In this document: one piece after another, positions 1 through 10,304 of the stretch
Layout of the letters: the number at the start of each line of letters is the position of its first letter
How positions within the stretch are numbered: the stretch's first letter is position 1
Origin: an uncultured Pelagibacteraceae bacterium
GTDB taxonomy: Bacteria > Pseudomonadota > Alphaproteobacteria > Pelagibacterales > Pelagibacteraceae
Direction of reading: 5' to 3'
NCBI GenBank assembly: GCA_902581405.1
Contig: CACHOJ010000002.1
Location: forward strand, 1-64,000
Length of the DNA: 64,000 bases
The notes under the pieces: model-generated
Seen by the model: only the letters and a program-made list of their open reading frames with translations
The model's database searches: none
Told to the model about the DNA's origin: nothing
Position numbers and translations under genes: made by a program

Positions 1-690
1 AAGATTTTGAAGTCTATCAAATGAACTTAATTTAATCGCTTTATCTATTAATTCCTCCGAAAAATTAAGACCCATTAGTTTTTCCAAATAATTAGTTACT
101 TTCTTAAATTCTTTTTTAGGATTAATAATTAAATTCTCATATTTTATAAGTAGATAATTTTTTTTCATATTTTTCCAAGAATTATAATGAGTTTTCCATG
201 ATCCTATTATTTGTGGAAGTGCATAATCACTTTTAACATCAAGTTTTGATTTTTTCATAATTCCTTTTTTTTCATCAAAAATAAAATTTTTTGAAAATTC
301 AAGATCTATATGATGATAGTGATTATTAATTGAAGAAACAACATTTCTTGGATCACGAACAATATATATAACTCCAAGTGTATTGTCTAAGTCTGTAAAA
401 ATATTATTATTTATTTTACAAAGTGCATTATGTGTTTTAAAAAATTTTATTGATTTATCGGAATTAATTATCTTTTGTGTCTCAATCCAATAATTAGAAA
501 TATCATTTAAATTTGAATAATTAATATCATTAACATTTAATTTATTGTACTGATGGCTTGATGGAAACTGCTTTATGCCTGACAATTGGCCTAAATTAAT
601 TTCATCTTCATCCTTTAATATGAGTGACATAATTAAAAATCTTAACCAGGTATTTCCACTTTTAGGATATGAAGCTAACCATATTATCAT
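1..690 (-). CDS. Sulfotransferase-domain protein, 3' end cut by window edge
   Basis: The minus-strand frame from the ATG at 690 stays open to base 1 (230 residues seen), so the C-terminus lies outside the window. Near the N-terminus the protein reads SYPKSGNTWLR, the 5'-phosphosulfate loop that binds the donor PAPS. Around residue 110 it has IVRDPRNVVSS, the 3'-phosphate-binding motif, and near residue 162 GSWKTHYNSW, typical of cytosolic-type sulfotransferases. It should transfer sulfate from PAPS to a hydroxyl or amine of an unknown acceptor. It is divergent from mnmE with 46 bases between the starts. Family call is firm; substrate is unknown. Confidence 0.85.
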   Translation of the reverse strand, partial: MIIWLASYPKSGNTWLRFLIMSLILKDEDEINLGQLSGIKQFPSSHQYNKLNVNDINYSNLNDISNYWIETQKIINSDKSIKFFKTHNALCKINNNIFTDLDNTLGVIYIVRDPRNVVSSINNHYHHIDLEFSKNFIFDEKKGIMKKSKLDVKSDYALPQIIGSWKTHYNSWKNMKKNYLLIKYENLIINPKKEFKKVTNYLEKLMGLNFSEELIDKAIKLSSFDRLQNL

Positions 691-736
691 TAATAAATTT
701 ATATAATTTCAACAAATATAAAACTATAATAAATAA

Positions 737-2068
737 ATGACTATATTTGCTTTATCTTCTGGACCAGGTGTATCTGGTATAGCAGTAATTAGAGTATCTG
801 GAGAACATACCCGGTCTGTTATTAAAATGCTTACGGATAATAAACTTCCGAAACCTAGAGTTGCTACCATGAAAAAGTTTAATAAAATCAAGACTTTTGA
901 GCTTATTGATGAGGGAATATTAATATGGTTTCCTGCCCCTCAGAGCTACACGGGTGAAGATATGGCGGAAATTCATGTACACGGTAGTATTGCAGTGGTT
1001 AGGTCAATACTTGATCAATTATCAAAAATTGAGAATTGTAGATTAGCTGAACCAGGAGAGTTTACAAAAATTGCTTTCCAAAATGAAAAGATAAATCTTT
1101 TAAAAGCTGAAAGTATATCAGATCTCATTTTTGCAGAGACTGAAATTCAACGTCAACAAGCTGTAAAAATTATGAGTGGAAGAAGTTCAGAAAAATTTGA
1201 ATCATTAAGAGTAAAACTTTTAAAAATTTTATCGAACGTTGAAGCTAAAATTGATTTCCCCGAAGAAGATCTCCCAGATGATATAATTAAAAGTATCAAA
1301 ATTGATTCTGAAAACATTAGGCGAGAAATTGAAAAAATTTTGAATGACCAAAAGGTTGGCGAAAGAATAAGAGAAGGTTTTAAGATTGCAATTATAGGAC
1401 CTGCTAATGCTGGCAAATCTTCTTTATTAAATTATCTATCAAATCGTGATGTGGCTATAGTTTCAGAGATAGCTGGCACAACAAGAGATGTAATTGAAGC
1501 TCATTTAAATTTAAATGGATATCCAGTGATAATTTCTGATACCGCCGGGATAAGGGAATCCAAAGATGAGATTGAGAAAAAAGGAATTAAATTAGCTCTT
1601 AAACGTGCTGAAGATGCAGATCTAAATATAATAGTAATAGAGCCAAAAAATGTTAATTTTACTGGTTTTTTGAATGATTTAGTAACTGAAAAATCAATAA
1701 TTGTTATAAATAAAATAGATCTGGGCTATAAAAATATTAATCAACAAATAACTAAATTTAATCCAATTTTCATATCAATTAAAAATGAAACTAATTTGGA
1801 TGAATTAATAGATCGAATTAAACACAAGTTAAAAAATAAATTTACAAGTACAAACGATACTCTAATAACTAGAGAGAGACATAGACAAAGTTTAGAAGCT
1901 TGTTTACAAAATTTAAAAAATTTTGAGGAAAAAAACTCTAAAGAAGATTTAGATAAGGGAGCAGAGGATTTAAGGTTAGCAACACGATATTTAGGAATGA
2001 TCGTGGGCAAAGTAGATGTGGAAGAAATATTAGATTCTATTTTTAAAGATTTTTGTATAGGCAAATAA
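737..2068 (+). CDS. mnmE: tRNA modification GTPase MnmE
   Basis: MnmE works with MnmG to add the (carboxymethyl)aminomethyl group to C5 of U34 in tRNAs. The 443 residues match the family length. The N-terminal folate-binding domain is followed by a helical region that holds an inserted G domain: P-loop GPANAGKSS near residue 221, DTAG near 268 and NKID near 325. The protein ends in CIGK, the conserved C-terminal motif whose Cys is essential. The next gene is its partner mnmG, 76 bases downstream on the same strand. No oddity seen. Confidence 0.97.
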   Translation: MTIFALSSGPGVSGIAVIRVSGEHTRSVIKMLTDNKLPKPRVATMKKFNKIKTFELIDEGILIWFPAPQSYTGEDMAEIHVHGSIAVVRSILDQLSKIENCRLAEPGEFTKIAFQNEKINLLKAESISDLIFAETEIQRQQAVKIMSGRSSEKFESLRVKLLKILSNVEAKIDFPEEDLPDDIIKSIKIDSENIRREIEKILNDQKVGERIREGFKIAIIGPANAGKSSLLNYLSNRDVAIVSEIAGTTRDVIEAHLNLNGYPVIISDTAGIRESKDEIEKKGIKLALKRAEDADLNIIVIEPKNVNFTGFLNDLVTEKSIIVINKIDLGYKNINQQITKFNPIFISIKNETNLDELIDRIKHKLKNKFTSTNDTLITRERHRQSLEACLQNLKNFEEKNSKEDLDKGAEDLRLATRYLGMIVGKVDVEEILDSIFKDFCIGK

Positions 2069-2089
2069 GCATTAAATTTACTTACTTTT

Positions 2090-2119
2090 TTGACATTTTT
2101 AACTGTTTTCTTGTAAATT
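2090..2119 (+). promoter_or_regulatory. Candidate sigma-70 promoter for mnmG
   Basis: A perfect TTGACA at 2090-2095 is followed 18 bases later by TAAATT (2114-2119); a TGTAAA at 2112-2117 gives a 16-base spacer. It lies in the 76-base gap between mnmE and mnmG and would drive the mnmG-rsmG-parA-parB run. Low GC makes chance -10 matches common, so only the -35 is strong. Confidence 0.45.
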
Positions 2120-2144
2120 TTAAGATCAATAATAAATTACAGCT

Positions 2145-4016
2145 ATGAAAAATGAGCTGTATTTTGAAGTAGTGGTAATTGGTGGAGGTCATGCTGGCTG
2201 TGAAGCAGCAGCAGCATCTGCTAGATTGGGCGTAAATACTGGCTTATTCACGCATAAATTTGATACAATTGGCGAGATGTCATGTAATCCAGCTATTGGA
2301 GGATTGGGCAAGGGTCATCTTGTTCGAGAAATAGATGCACTCGACGGTTTAATGGGTGAGGTTGCAGATAAATCAGGGATTCAATTTCGATTGTTAAATA
2401 GAAGTAGAGGCCCAGCTGTCCGTGGACCAAGAACACAAAGTGACAGGTCATTATATAAGAAATATATGCAAGAAAAACTTGTAAACTACTGTAATTTAAG
2501 TATTTTTTCTGATCCTGTAATAGAGTTTATTTTTGAAAAAAACAATATAATTGGTTTTATTACACAAGAAGGTAAAAAAGTACTTTCATCTAAAGTAATC
2601 CTAACAACTGGAACTTTTTTAAATGGTTTAATTCCCATTGGTGAAGAAAAAACACCTGCAGGAAGATTTAATGAAAAACCTTCAACGGGTTTAAGTGAAC
2701 AATTAGAAAAATATAATTTTAAAATTGGAAGATTAAAAACGGGAACACCTCCAAGACTGGATGCAACGACAATTAATTTCGAAAAACTCGAAGAGCAGCA
2801 TGCAGATGAAGATCCTTATTTTTTTTCTTTCCTGACAAAAAAAAATATCAATAGACAAATTTCATGTAGGATGACTTATACCAATCGAGCAGTTCATGAG
2901 ATCATATCTAAAAACATAAAAAGTAGTGCTATGTACTCAGGAAGTATCCAAGGTGTCGGTCCTAGATATTGTCCTTCAATAGAAGATAAAATTGTTAAGT
3001 TTGCTGACAAGCAAAAACATCAAATATTTTTAGAGCCAGAAGGTCTTAATGATAAAACAATTTACCCAAATGGAATTTCAACCTCTTTACCTGCTGAAAT
3101 ACAGCAAGAAATATGCCATAATATCAATGGTTTAGAAAATGTTAAGATTTTAAGACCTGGATACGCTATTGAATATGATTTTGTGGACCCACGGGAGCTA
3201 TTTCTAACCCTAGAGACAAAAAAAATTAAAAATCTTTACCTTGCAGGACAAATAAATGGAACAACAGGATATGAAGAAGCTGCAGCACAAGGACTAATAG
3301 CTGGAATAAACGCTGCTCTCTCTATTAAAAGTAAAGAACCATTTATACTTGATAGATCCGAGGCATACATAGGTGTCATGATAGATGATCTAGTTACAAA
3401 AGGAGTTGCAGAGCCTTATAGAATGTTTACCTCAAGGGCAGAATACAGGCTATCTTTAAGATCTGACAATGCAGATATAAGGCTTACCCAAAAAGGTATT
3501 GATATTGGTTTAATATTAGATCAAAGGAAAATAATATATAAAGAAAAAGCGTCTAACCTGGAAAAAAGTCTTAAAAAGATGGAAAACTTTTTAATTTCTC
3601 CTTCAAAAGCACATAAATTCGGAATTAATATTGCTAAAGACGGGGTTAAAAGAAACGCATTAGAAATACTGAGCCAAAAGTCAGTAAATATGAGTAAAAT
3701 TAGGGAAATTTGGCCTGAAATTAAATATGTTTCACGTGAAATTGATGAACAAATTGAGATAAAATCTCATTATAAAGGCTATCTAAAAAAACAAAATGCA
3801 GATATTTTAGCATTCAAGAGAGATGAAAATCTTAAAATACCAGAAAATATCAATTATGATCAATTTTCTGGATTGTCAAACGAGGTAAAGGCAAAATTTA
3901 AAGAAATAAAACCAAAAACACTTGGCCAGGCCCTTAGAATAGACGGAATTACACCTGCCGCAGTATATATTTTGTTGTCTCATGTTAAAAGAAAGTCTAT
4001 TAAGCATATAGCTTGA
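2145..4016 (+). CDS. mnmG: tRNA uridine-5-carboxymethylaminomethyl modification enzyme MnmG (GidA)
   Basis: MnmG is the FAD- and folate-dependent partner of MnmE in U34 modification of tRNA. The 623 residues are full length. The N-terminus has the dinucleotide-binding motif [13 protein letters not shown] (residues about 11-23), and the family motif [13 protein letters not shown] follows near residue 48. The C-terminal helical domain is present ([13 protein letters not shown]). The stop overlaps the TTG start of rsmG by four bases (TTGA), implying translational coupling. A near-parS palindrome lies in its 3' part at 3728-3743. Confidence 0.97.
   Translation: MKNELYFEVVVIGGGHAGCEAAAASARLGVNTGLFTHKFDTIGEMSCNPAIGGLGKGHLVREIDALDGLMGEVADKSGIQFRLLNRSRGPAVRGPRTQSDRSLYKKYMQEKLVNYCNLSIFSDPVIEFIFEKNNIIGFITQEGKKVLSSKVILTTGTFLNGLIPIGEEKTPAGRFNEKPSTGLSEQLEKYNFKIGRLKTGTPPRLDATTINFEKLEEQHADEDPYFFSFLTKKNINRQISCRMTYTNRAVHEIISKNIKSSAMYSGSIQGVGPRYCPSIEDKIVKFADKQKHQIFLEPEGLNDKTIYPNGISTSLPAEIQQEICHNINGLENVKILRPGYAIEYDFVDPRELFLTLETKKIKNLYLAGQINGTTGYEEAAAQGLIAGINAALSIKSKEPFILDRSEAYIGVMIDDLVTKGVAEPYRMFTSRAEYRLSLRSDNADIRLTQKGIDIGLILDQRKIIYKEKASNLEKSLKKMENFLISPSKAHKFGINIAKDGVKRNALEILSQKSVNMSKIREIWPEIKYVSREIDEQIEIKSHYKGYLKKQNADILAFKRDENLKIPENINYDQFSGLSNEVKAKFKEIKPKTLGQALRIDGITPAAVYILLSHVKRKSIKHIA
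3728..3743 (+). promoter_or_regulatory. Near-parS site inside mnmG
   Basis: The bases read TGTTTCACGTGAAATT, which match the usual bacterial parS TGTTTCACGTGAAACA at 14 of 16 positions and keep the full central palindrome TTTCACGTGAAA. The site encodes part of a Val-Ser-Arg-Glu stretch of MnmG and sits 332 bases upstream of the perfect site in rsmG, less than 1 kb from parA. ParB binding is inferred. Confidence 0.6.
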
Positions 4017-4657
4017 TTGATTCGAAAATAACAAAAAAAAATAAAATTTATCTTCCAAATGTTTCACGTGAAACATTAGTGGAGCTAGAGGACTACTCAC
4101 AGTCAATTTTAAATACAAACAGGAAAATTAATTTGATAAGTTCAAGTACAGAAAAGTCAATAAATTCAAGACATATTTACGATAGTGCACAAACCATTGA
4201 TTTTATTGATAAAAAAGATATTAATATATGTACTGATCTTGGATCTGGAGCAGGGCTTCCTAGTATAGTTTTAGGTATTTTGATGAAATCAAAAAAGCAA
4301 GGTTTTAAGCTGATTTTTTATGAAAAGAGTTATCATAAGAGTAATTTTTTAAAAGAAATGGCAAAAAAATTTAAATTAGAGGCTAAAGTTATTCAAAAAA
4401 ATATATTTGAGGAAAAAAATTTAGTAACAGATGTAATAATTTGTCGTGCTTTTAAACCTTTGCCAGTAATTTTTGAAATAGCGACAAATAATTTTAAAAA
4501 CTTTAAATATATAGTTATGTATTTAGGCAAGAGCGGAAAAAAAATTTTGAAAGAAGTTTCTAAAAATTGGAAATTTAATTTAGAAGAAATGAAAAGTGTA
4601 ACAAGTGAAGAGTCTTTAGTGGTAAAAATTTCAAACTTAAAAAAAAAAAATGGATAA
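4013..4657 (+). CDS. rsmG: 16S rRNA (guanine-N7) methyltransferase RsmG (GidB)
   Basis: RsmG methylates N7 of G527 (E. coli numbering) of 16S rRNA using SAM. The 214 residues fit the family. The SAM-binding loop [15 protein letters not shown] is near residue 74. The TTG start at 4013 overlaps the mnmG stop; I chose it because it is the only start that keeps the N-terminal residues before the conserved NVSRETL segment. That segment is encoded by a perfect parS palindrome. The 3' end overlaps parA by eight bases. Gene order mnmG-rsmG-parA-parB is classical. Confidence 0.95.
   Translation: MIDSKITKKNKIYLPNVSRETLVELEDYSQSILNTNRKINLISSSTEKSINSRHIYDSAQTIDFIDKKDINICTDLGSGAGLPSIVLGILMKSKKQGFKLIFYEKSYHKSNFLKEMAKKFKLEAKVIQKNIFEEKNLVTDVIICRAFKPLPVIFEIATNNFKNFKYIVMYLGKSGKKILKEVSKNWKFNLEEMKSVTSEESLVVKISNLKKKNG
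4060..4075 (+). promoter_or_regulatory. parS centromere-like site (perfect 16-base palindrome)
   Basis: TGTTTCACGTGAAACA is a perfect inverted repeat and matches the well-known chromosomal parS consensus exactly. It lies inside the rsmG coding sequence, encoding part of NVSRETL, and about 575 bases upstream of parA. ParB loads here as a CTP-dependent clamp and spreads, so the site marks the segregation start near the replication origin. Identification is by sequence identity to the known consensus. Confidence 0.93.
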
Positions 4658-5450
4658 AAAAATTATTTCAGTCATAAATCAGAAAGGTGGTGTAGGAAAG
4701 ACTACAACAGTTATAAATCTCGCTGCTGGATTAACAATGAAAGGAAAAAAAATTCTTGTTATAGACCTTGACCCCCAAGGAAATGCAACGACAGGCCTGG
4801 GAAAGTCCAATACAACTAGTTCCGATCTAACAATTTATAATGTTCTTAACGGAAATAAAAATATTTCAGAGGTAATTCAGTCCACTAGTTTTGAAAATTT
4901 AAATTTGATCTCATCAAATGTCGATTTATCAGGCCTTGAGGTTGAAACTGCTGGGGACAGCAGAAGAGCATTCAAATTAAAAGATGAATTATCCGCAATT
5001 TTAAACACTTCTGGGCTGTCTTATGATTATATAATAATTGACTGTCCACCATCTTTGAGCCTCCTTACAATTATGGCATTGGTAGCCTCTGATGCTCTTA
5101 TTGTACCACTTCAGACGGAATTTTTTGCTCTTGAGGGTCTCACGCAGCTTTTAAAAACAATTGAAAGAATAAAATCTAACCTCAATCCCTCATTGGAGAT
5201 AAGAGGAATACTTCTGACTATGTATGATAAAAGAAATAAATTATCTGGAGAGGTTGAAACTGAGGCAAGAAATTATTTTAAAGAAAAAGTTTATAGCACT
5301 GCTGTTCCAAGAAATGTAAGATTATCAGAAGCACCTTCGCATGGAGTTCCAGTTTTAATTTATGATAAGACTTGCCCTGGCAGCAGAGCATATTTTAATT
5401 TTACAGAAGAATTTTTAAATCAAGATAAACAAGTGGAGAGTGCAGCATGA
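4650..5450 (+). CDS. parA: Chromosome-partitioning ATPase ParA (Soj)
   Basis: ParA is a Walker-type ATPase that forms a gradient on the nucleoid and moves ParB-parS complexes apart. The 266 residues contain the deviant Walker A motif KGGVGKTTT near residue 11, the switch DLDPQGNATTGLG near residue 40 and the Walker B region YIIIDCPPSLSLLT near residue 130. The ATG at 4650 lies eight bases inside the rsmG end. The stop overlaps the parB start by four bases (ATGA). No N-terminal DNA-binding extension is present, so it is the small chromosomal type. Confidence 0.97.
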   Translation: MDKKIISVINQKGGVGKTTTVINLAAGLTMKGKKILVIDLDPQGNATTGLGKSNTTSSDLTIYNVLNGNKNISEVIQSTSFENLNLISSNVDLSGLEVETAGDSRRAFKLKDELSAILNTSGLSYDYIIIDCPPSLSLLTIMALVASDALIVPLQTEFFALEGLTQLLKTIERIKSNLNPSLEIRGILLTMYDKRNKLSGEVETEARNYFKEKVYSTAVPRNVRLSEAPSHGVPVLIYDKTCPGSRAYFNFTEEFLNQDKQVESAA

Positions 5451-6298
5451 TAAACCCATTTAAATCAAAAAAAGGACTTGGGAGAGGTCTATCATCTTTG
5501 ATAGGTGATAGTGAGAAAATTGATGACCAAAAAAATGTCTCAATAAGTTCATTAATTAGAAATAAGTATCAACCAAGAAAAAAATTTGATGAAAGCAGTT
5601 TAGAAGAATTAACTAACTCTATTAGAGAAAGAGGAATTATCCAGCCCATCATAGTACGACCTTCAGCTGAGGAAGAAGATAAGTTTGAAATAATAGCTGG
5701 AGAAAGAAGATGGCAAGCTGCACAACATGCTGGCTTACATCAGGTACCAGTAGTATTAATTAATGTCGATAATCTTAAATCTTTAGAACTTGCAATTGTA
5801 GAAAATGTTCAAAGAAAAGATTTAAACCCAATTGAAGAAGCTCAGGGTTATAAAAGACTAATTGATGAATTTAGGTATGACCAAGATAAAGTGTCTAAAT
5901 TTATTGGTAAAAGTAGAACACATATTTCCAATTGTTTGAGACTTTTGACTTTACCAAAAGAAATTATTGAACTTATCATTGACGAAAAATTATCTCAGGG
6001 CCATGCAAAAATACTTGTTGGATTAGATAATGCAATTCTTCTAGCAAAAAAAATAATTAAAAAAAAATTATCAGTAAGACAGGCTGAAAGTTTAGTGAGA
6101 GTGCTTAAATCTGGTCATGGAGGCCTAACAAAAAAAAAGGATCCAAATATAATTAGCCTTGAAGAGGAATTAACTAATAAAATAGGTATGAGAGTTTTGG
6201 TAAAAAATAAGAGAAATAACTCAGGAATTATTAGTCTAGAATATAAAGGTTCAGACCAACTGGATAGATTAGTAGAGATTATTAAGCAAAATTATTAA
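5447..6298 (+). CDS. parB: Chromosome-partitioning protein ParB (Spo0J)
   Basis: ParB binds parS and, with CTP, clamps and spreads along DNA. The 283 residues begin with the ParA-interacting region containing KGLGRGLSSLIG. The CTP-binding box IIAGERRWQAA is near residue 82, the helix-turn-helix around residues 140-165 (SKFIGKSRTHISNCLRLL), and a dimerisation domain is at the C-terminus. It is coupled to parA. The 3' end overlaps holA, coming from the other strand, by four bases. Confidence 0.97.
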   Translation: MINPFKSKKGLGRGLSSLIGDSEKIDDQKNVSISSLIRNKYQPRKKFDESSLEELTNSIRERGIIQPIIVRPSAEEEDKFEIIAGERRWQAAQHAGLHQVPVVLINVDNLKSLELAIVENVQRKDLNPIEEAQGYKRLIDEFRYDQDKVSKFIGKSRTHISNCLRLLTLPKEIIELIIDEKLSQGHAKILVGLDNAILLAKKIIKKKLSVRQAESLVRVLKSGHGGLTKKKDPNIISLEEELTNKIGMRVLVKNKRNNSGIISLEYKGSDQLDRLVEIIKQNY

Positions 6299-7272
6299 TA
6301 GTTACTTATAAAATTTGATACAAATAACATTGAATTTGTTGAGTTTTTTTTAACTAATGCCTCTAATCCATTAATTCTATAAATCAAATCTTTTACCTCA
6401 GACGTCGACCAAGATTGAGCTTGTTTTTTTACAATATCTTTTTCTTTCCAAAAAATTGGTGGTTTAAAACTCGATATAACCTGATCTAAACTTATGTCAT
6501 CTTCCATTGCAGTTTTAATTTTTAAAAGTCTCTTAGATTTATTTAAAATTGTTCTTACGATTAATATACAATCTTCTGATGAATAATTATTTTCGTTAAG
6601 AATATTTGATACTTTTTTTGAATTTTTGGCTAAATAATTGTCAGATAATTCAAAAACACTGTAATTTTCGGCAAGATTTGAAAGTTTAATAATATCTTCA
6701 GTTGTTATTTTTTTTCTACTTAATGATAGGTTTTTTAATTTAAATAACTCATTTTTTAAATTTATTCTATCTCCATTTGATCTTTCAATTATTAAATTTT
6801 TAATTTCTTGAGATATATTTAATTTATTCTCTTTTAAAAAAGCTTGTATTACATAATTTAGTGATCTGCTATCATCCTCATAAACTGGAGTACATATAAT
6901 TTTTTTTTCTTTTTCAAATATAGTTCTAATTTTAGACTTTTTTTCTAGAATTGTGCTTTTTAGAATAATTTTTATCTCTAATAATTCTTTTTTAATAATA
7001 TCATGTAACAGATTAATGAATTTATCTGTTACCCTTGAAATTATAATCAACCTGCTATTTTCAAAAAGTGATCTAGTAGATATACTCGACATAAACTCTT
7101 CTCTTTTATTCAAAATATCTTGTTCATCATACTTTAATAGTTCTCCCTCAAAGTTTTTCAAATAAAAGTTATTAATAATATCATCCTTAATACCTTCATT
7201 ATTTCCATAAATTAAATGTATACTTGAGTTTATTTGTTTTAATTTATCTATTTCGAAGCTTTTAATTATCAT
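6295..7272 (-). CDS. holA: DNA polymerase III delta subunit HolA
   Basis: HolA is the clamp-loader subunit that opens the beta sliding clamp. The 325 residues begin IHLIYGNNEGIKDD near residue 17, the degenerate P-loop region of the delta family (HLIYG-type). The rest is the divergent helical collar region; similarity is modest, as usual for HolA. The start overlaps the lptE end by 11 bases, forming the alphaproteobacterial order leuS-lptE-holA, which supports the call. Confidence 0.9.
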   Translation of the reverse strand: MIIKSFEIDKLKQINSSIHLIYGNNEGIKDDIINNFYLKNFEGELLKYDEQDILNKREEFMSSISTRSLFENSRLIIISRVTDKFINLLHDIIKKELLEIKIILKSTILEKKSKIRTIFEKEKKIICTPVYEDDSRSLNYVIQAFLKENKLNISQEIKNLIIERSNGDRINLKNELFKLKNLSLSRKKITTEDIIKLSNLAENYSVFELSDNYLAKNSKKVSNILNENNYSSEDCILIVRTILNKSKRLLKIKTAMEDDISLDQVISSFKPPIFWKEKDIVKKQAQSWSTSEVKDLIYRINGLEALVKKNSTNSMLFVSNFISNY

Positions 7273-7738
7273 TAAGATTTATAATAGAGGCTATTATTTC
7301 TTCACTCACTTTTTCAGATAAATTATCTATTATAATTTTCTCATTCTGTTCAAGTTTAAACTTGTCTGAAACATTATTATAAATATTATTTTTTATAATC
7401 TTACTATTTAGTAATATTTCTTGATTTCTATTTACCTGATATCTTGTTTCGATAACTAGTTCAAATTTAGATGGATCACCTTTAGAATCTTTGGCTGCAA
7501 TTATCTTATTCTTTTTTGAGTTTATAAGAATATCGTATATTTTCTCATCTTTGCTGACATTATTTTTTATAAGATCAAATCTATTTTTGATAATTCTATT
7601 AATATCTTTATCACCCTCTAATATAACTTTACCTGTCTTAAAATTATAATTTTTTTCACTAAAAATAGGCTCATACGCACATGAAAAGAGTGAAAAAAAT
7701 AATATTATTAATGAAAACCTTTTAAAAATTTTATTCAT
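7262..7738 (-). CDS. lptE: LPS-assembly lipoprotein LptE
   Basis: LptE is the outer-membrane lipoprotein that plugs and helps assemble LptD for lipopolysaccharide export. The 158 residues begin with a lipoprotein signal peptide ending in the lipobox LFSC, so Cys about residue 19 is the lipidated residue, followed by AYEPIF, close to the usual C-G/A-x-x-P-L/I start of LptE. The mature part is small and polar. It sits between leuS (8-base overlap) and holA, the standard location. Sequence conservation is low in this family, so context carries weight. Confidence 0.85.
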   Translation of the reverse strand: MNKIFKRFSLIILFFSLFSCAYEPIFSEKNYNFKTGKVILEGDKDINRIIKNRFDLIKNNVSKDEKIYDILINSKKNKIIAAKDSKGDPSKFELVIETRYQVNRNQEILLNSKIIKNNIYNNVSDKFKLEQNEKIIIDNLSEKVSEEIIASIINLNDN

Positions 7739-10286
7739 TTAGCAGCAAATTAATTAATCTGTTTTTTACAAATATTATTTTAGTTATAGATTTATTTTTT
7801 AAGTACTTTTCAGACAATTTATTTTGTTTTATTTTATTCAAAAGGCTATTTTCATCAATATCTCTGTTTTCATTTAAAATAGCTCTTTTTTTGCCATTGA
7901 TTTGAATAATGTAATCTACTTTGTCCTCTTTTATTAGTGTTTTATCTGCTATTGGCCATTCAACTTTTTTTGTTGATCCCAAATCTTCCAAACACTCTGA
8001 TGATAAGTGTGGGACTGCAGGCGAAATAAGAATTAATATTTTTTTATAATTCTCCTCAAGCAATTTACTAGAAATATTCTTTTCTATTTCTTTAATCATA
8101 AAATTATATGTCTGATAAATATTAGCAATGATCACGTTGTAATTAAAATTTTCAAGATTATGTGTGATTTTGTCTACCATTTGATTTGTAAATTTTTCTA
8201 AATCAGAATTATTATCTTTTATATTTAAGTTACTTTTTATTTTTTCTTTAATTTTATTATGTAAAATCCAAAATTTTTGAAGAAATTTATAAGATGCTAT
8301 TATTCCCTGTTCTGACCATTGCACATCTTTTTCTGGAGGACTATCTGATAATATGAATAATCTTACTGAATCTGCTCCATAACTATTGATAATATTTTCA
8401 GGATCGATGACATTTTTTTTTGATTTTGACATTGACTCTGATGGACCAACTTTTACTTTTTGATTTGGATCATTTTTTTTTCGATATTGGTTATCAACCA
8501 GCTCAATTTCGTCAGGACTTAACCAGTTGTTATTTTGATCTTTATAAGTTTCATGACAGACCATTCCTTGCGTAAATAATCCCTCAAAAGGCTCACTAAA
8601 CTTAAAATTTTCATTTTTATAACCCAATGCTTTCATAAAAAAACGAGAATAAAGTAAATGAAGAATTGCATGTTCTACACCACCTATATATTGATCAACT
8701 GGCATCCAGTAATCAATATCCTCTTTATTAAAACCATACTCCTTGGTTTGTGGTGAACAAAATCTAAGGTAATACCAAGATGAACATACAAAAGTATCAA
8801 GTGTATCGGTTTCTCTAATATATTTTTTCCCATTTATATAAATATTTTTCCACTCATGTTTTGCGTCTAGTGGATTCCCCTTAGAATTTAAATCTACATC
8901 CTCAGGCAGTTTAACTGGTAAATCTTTTTTTGGTATTGGAATTACATTTCCATTTTCATCATAAGCCATAGGTATGGGGCATCCCCAATACCTTTGCCTT
9001 GAAACACCCCAATCTTTTAACCTAAAATTGACTTGTTTTTTTCCAATTTTTCTATCTTCTAAAATATTAATTGTTTTAAGAATAGATTCTTCAGGAACTT
9101 TAAGTTTGTTTAGAAATTGTGAATTTATCAAAACTCCTGGTCCAGAATATGCTTCATCTTTGACCTCAAAGCTATCATCTTCATCTTCTGGTTTTACAAC
9201 TGTCTTAATATTAAGATTGTATTTTTTTGCGAAGTCAAAGTCTCTTTGGTCATGTGCAGGACAACCAAAAACTGCTCCAAAGCCATAGTCCATTAATACA
9301 AAATTAGCAAAGAAAACTGGCACTTTTTCACTTGGATTTAATGGATTTATTGCCATCAAATTTGTTTTAAAACCTATTTTTTCTCCAATTGCTATTGCCT
9401 CTTCTGTAGTTCCTGTTTTTGAACACTCTTTCTTGAAATCTTGGAATTTTTTATCTTCAGAAAAATATTTTGAAATTTCATGATCAACTGAAAGAGCTAA
9501 AAATGAAAATCCAAATAAAGTATCTGGTCTGGTGGTGAAACATTTAATTTCTTTTACTGGAAGTTCTCCCTCGGTTTTGAAAGAAATTTCACATCCAAAA
9601 GACTTCCCGATCCAATTCTTTTGCATAACTTTTACTTTATTAGGCCATTGGTCTAATTTACTTAAGCCATCAAGTAACTCTTGTGAAAATTTCGAAATGT
9701 TAAAAAACCATTGATTTAATTTTTTTCGCTCAACTACAGCACCAGATCTCCAACCTTTGCCATCAATAACTTGTTCATTTGCTAAAACAGTTTGGTCAAT
9801 GGGATCCCAGTTTACATAATTTTCTTTTCTATAAACTAAACCTTTTTCAAAAAGCTCTAAAAAAAATAATTGTTGGTGTTTATAATAATCTTCTGAACAA
9901 GTAGAAATCTCCCTATCCCAGTCAATTGAAAGACCAAGCCGTTTTAGCTGTTGTTTCATAGTAGATATATTTTTGTTAGTCCAATCTTTTGGATCTAAAT
10001 TATTTTCTCTAGCAGCATTTTCGGCCGGCATTCCAAAAGCATCCCAGCCCATGGGATGCATAACATTAAAACCTTTTAGTGATTTATAACGAGATAAAAC
10101 ATCACCAATTGTATAATTTCTAACGTGACCCATATGTATCTTCCCTGATGGATATGGAAACATTTCTAAGCAGTAGAATTTTTCTTTTGTTTTATCGACT
10201 TTAGATGAAAAAAATTTTGTTTCTTTCCATTTATCCTGCCATTTTTTTTCAATTATTTTAAAATTGTATCTTTCTGAGGAAGTCAC
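7731..10286 (-). CDS. leuS: Leucyl-tRNA synthetase
   Basis: LeuS charges tRNA-Leu with leucine. The 851 residues match bacterial LeuS. The class I HIGH motif appears as HMGH in [14 protein letters not shown] near residue 50, and the KMSKS loop as SMSKSKKN near residue 617. The editing CP1 domain lies between, with the conserved T-rich stretch [10 protein letters not shown] near residue 250. It starts 18 bases after the upstream DUF3576 gene and runs into lptE with an 8-base overlap. Confidence 0.98.
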   Translation of the reverse strand: MTSSERYNFKIIEKKWQDKWKETKFFSSKVDKTKEKFYCLEMFPYPSGKIHMGHVRNYTIGDVLSRYKSLKGFNVMHPMGWDAFGMPAENAARENNLDPKDWTNKNISTMKQQLKRLGLSIDWDREISTCSEDYYKHQQLFFLELFEKGLVYRKENYVNWDPIDQTVLANEQVIDGKGWRSGAVVERKKLNQWFFNISKFSQELLDGLSKLDQWPNKVKVMQKNWIGKSFGCEISFKTEGELPVKEIKCFTTRPDTLFGFSFLALSVDHEISKYFSEDKKFQDFKKECSKTGTTEEAIAIGEKIGFKTNLMAINPLNPSEKVPVFFANFVLMDYGFGAVFGCPAHDQRDFDFAKKYNLNIKTVVKPEDEDDSFEVKDEAYSGPGVLINSQFLNKLKVPEESILKTINILEDRKIGKKQVNFRLKDWGVSRQRYWGCPIPMAYDENGNVIPIPKKDLPVKLPEDVDLNSKGNPLDAKHEWKNIYINGKKYIRETDTLDTFVCSSWYYLRFCSPQTKEYGFNKEDIDYWMPVDQYIGGVEHAILHLLYSRFFMKALGYKNENFKFSEPFEGLFTQGMVCHETYKDQNNNWLSPDEIELVDNQYRKKNDPNQKVKVGPSESMSKSKKNVIDPENIINSYGADSVRLFILSDSPPEKDVQWSEQGIIASYKFLQKFWILHNKIKEKIKSNLNIKDNNSDLEKFTNQMVDKITHNLENFNYNVIIANIYQTYNFMIKEIEKNISSKLLEENYKKILILISPAVPHLSSECLEDLGSTKKVEWPIADKTLIKEDKVDYIIQINGKKRAILNENRDIDENSLLNKIKQNKLSEKYLKNKSITKIIFVKNRLINLLLNE

Positions 10287-10304
10287 TTAACTATTAATTA
10301 TTTT

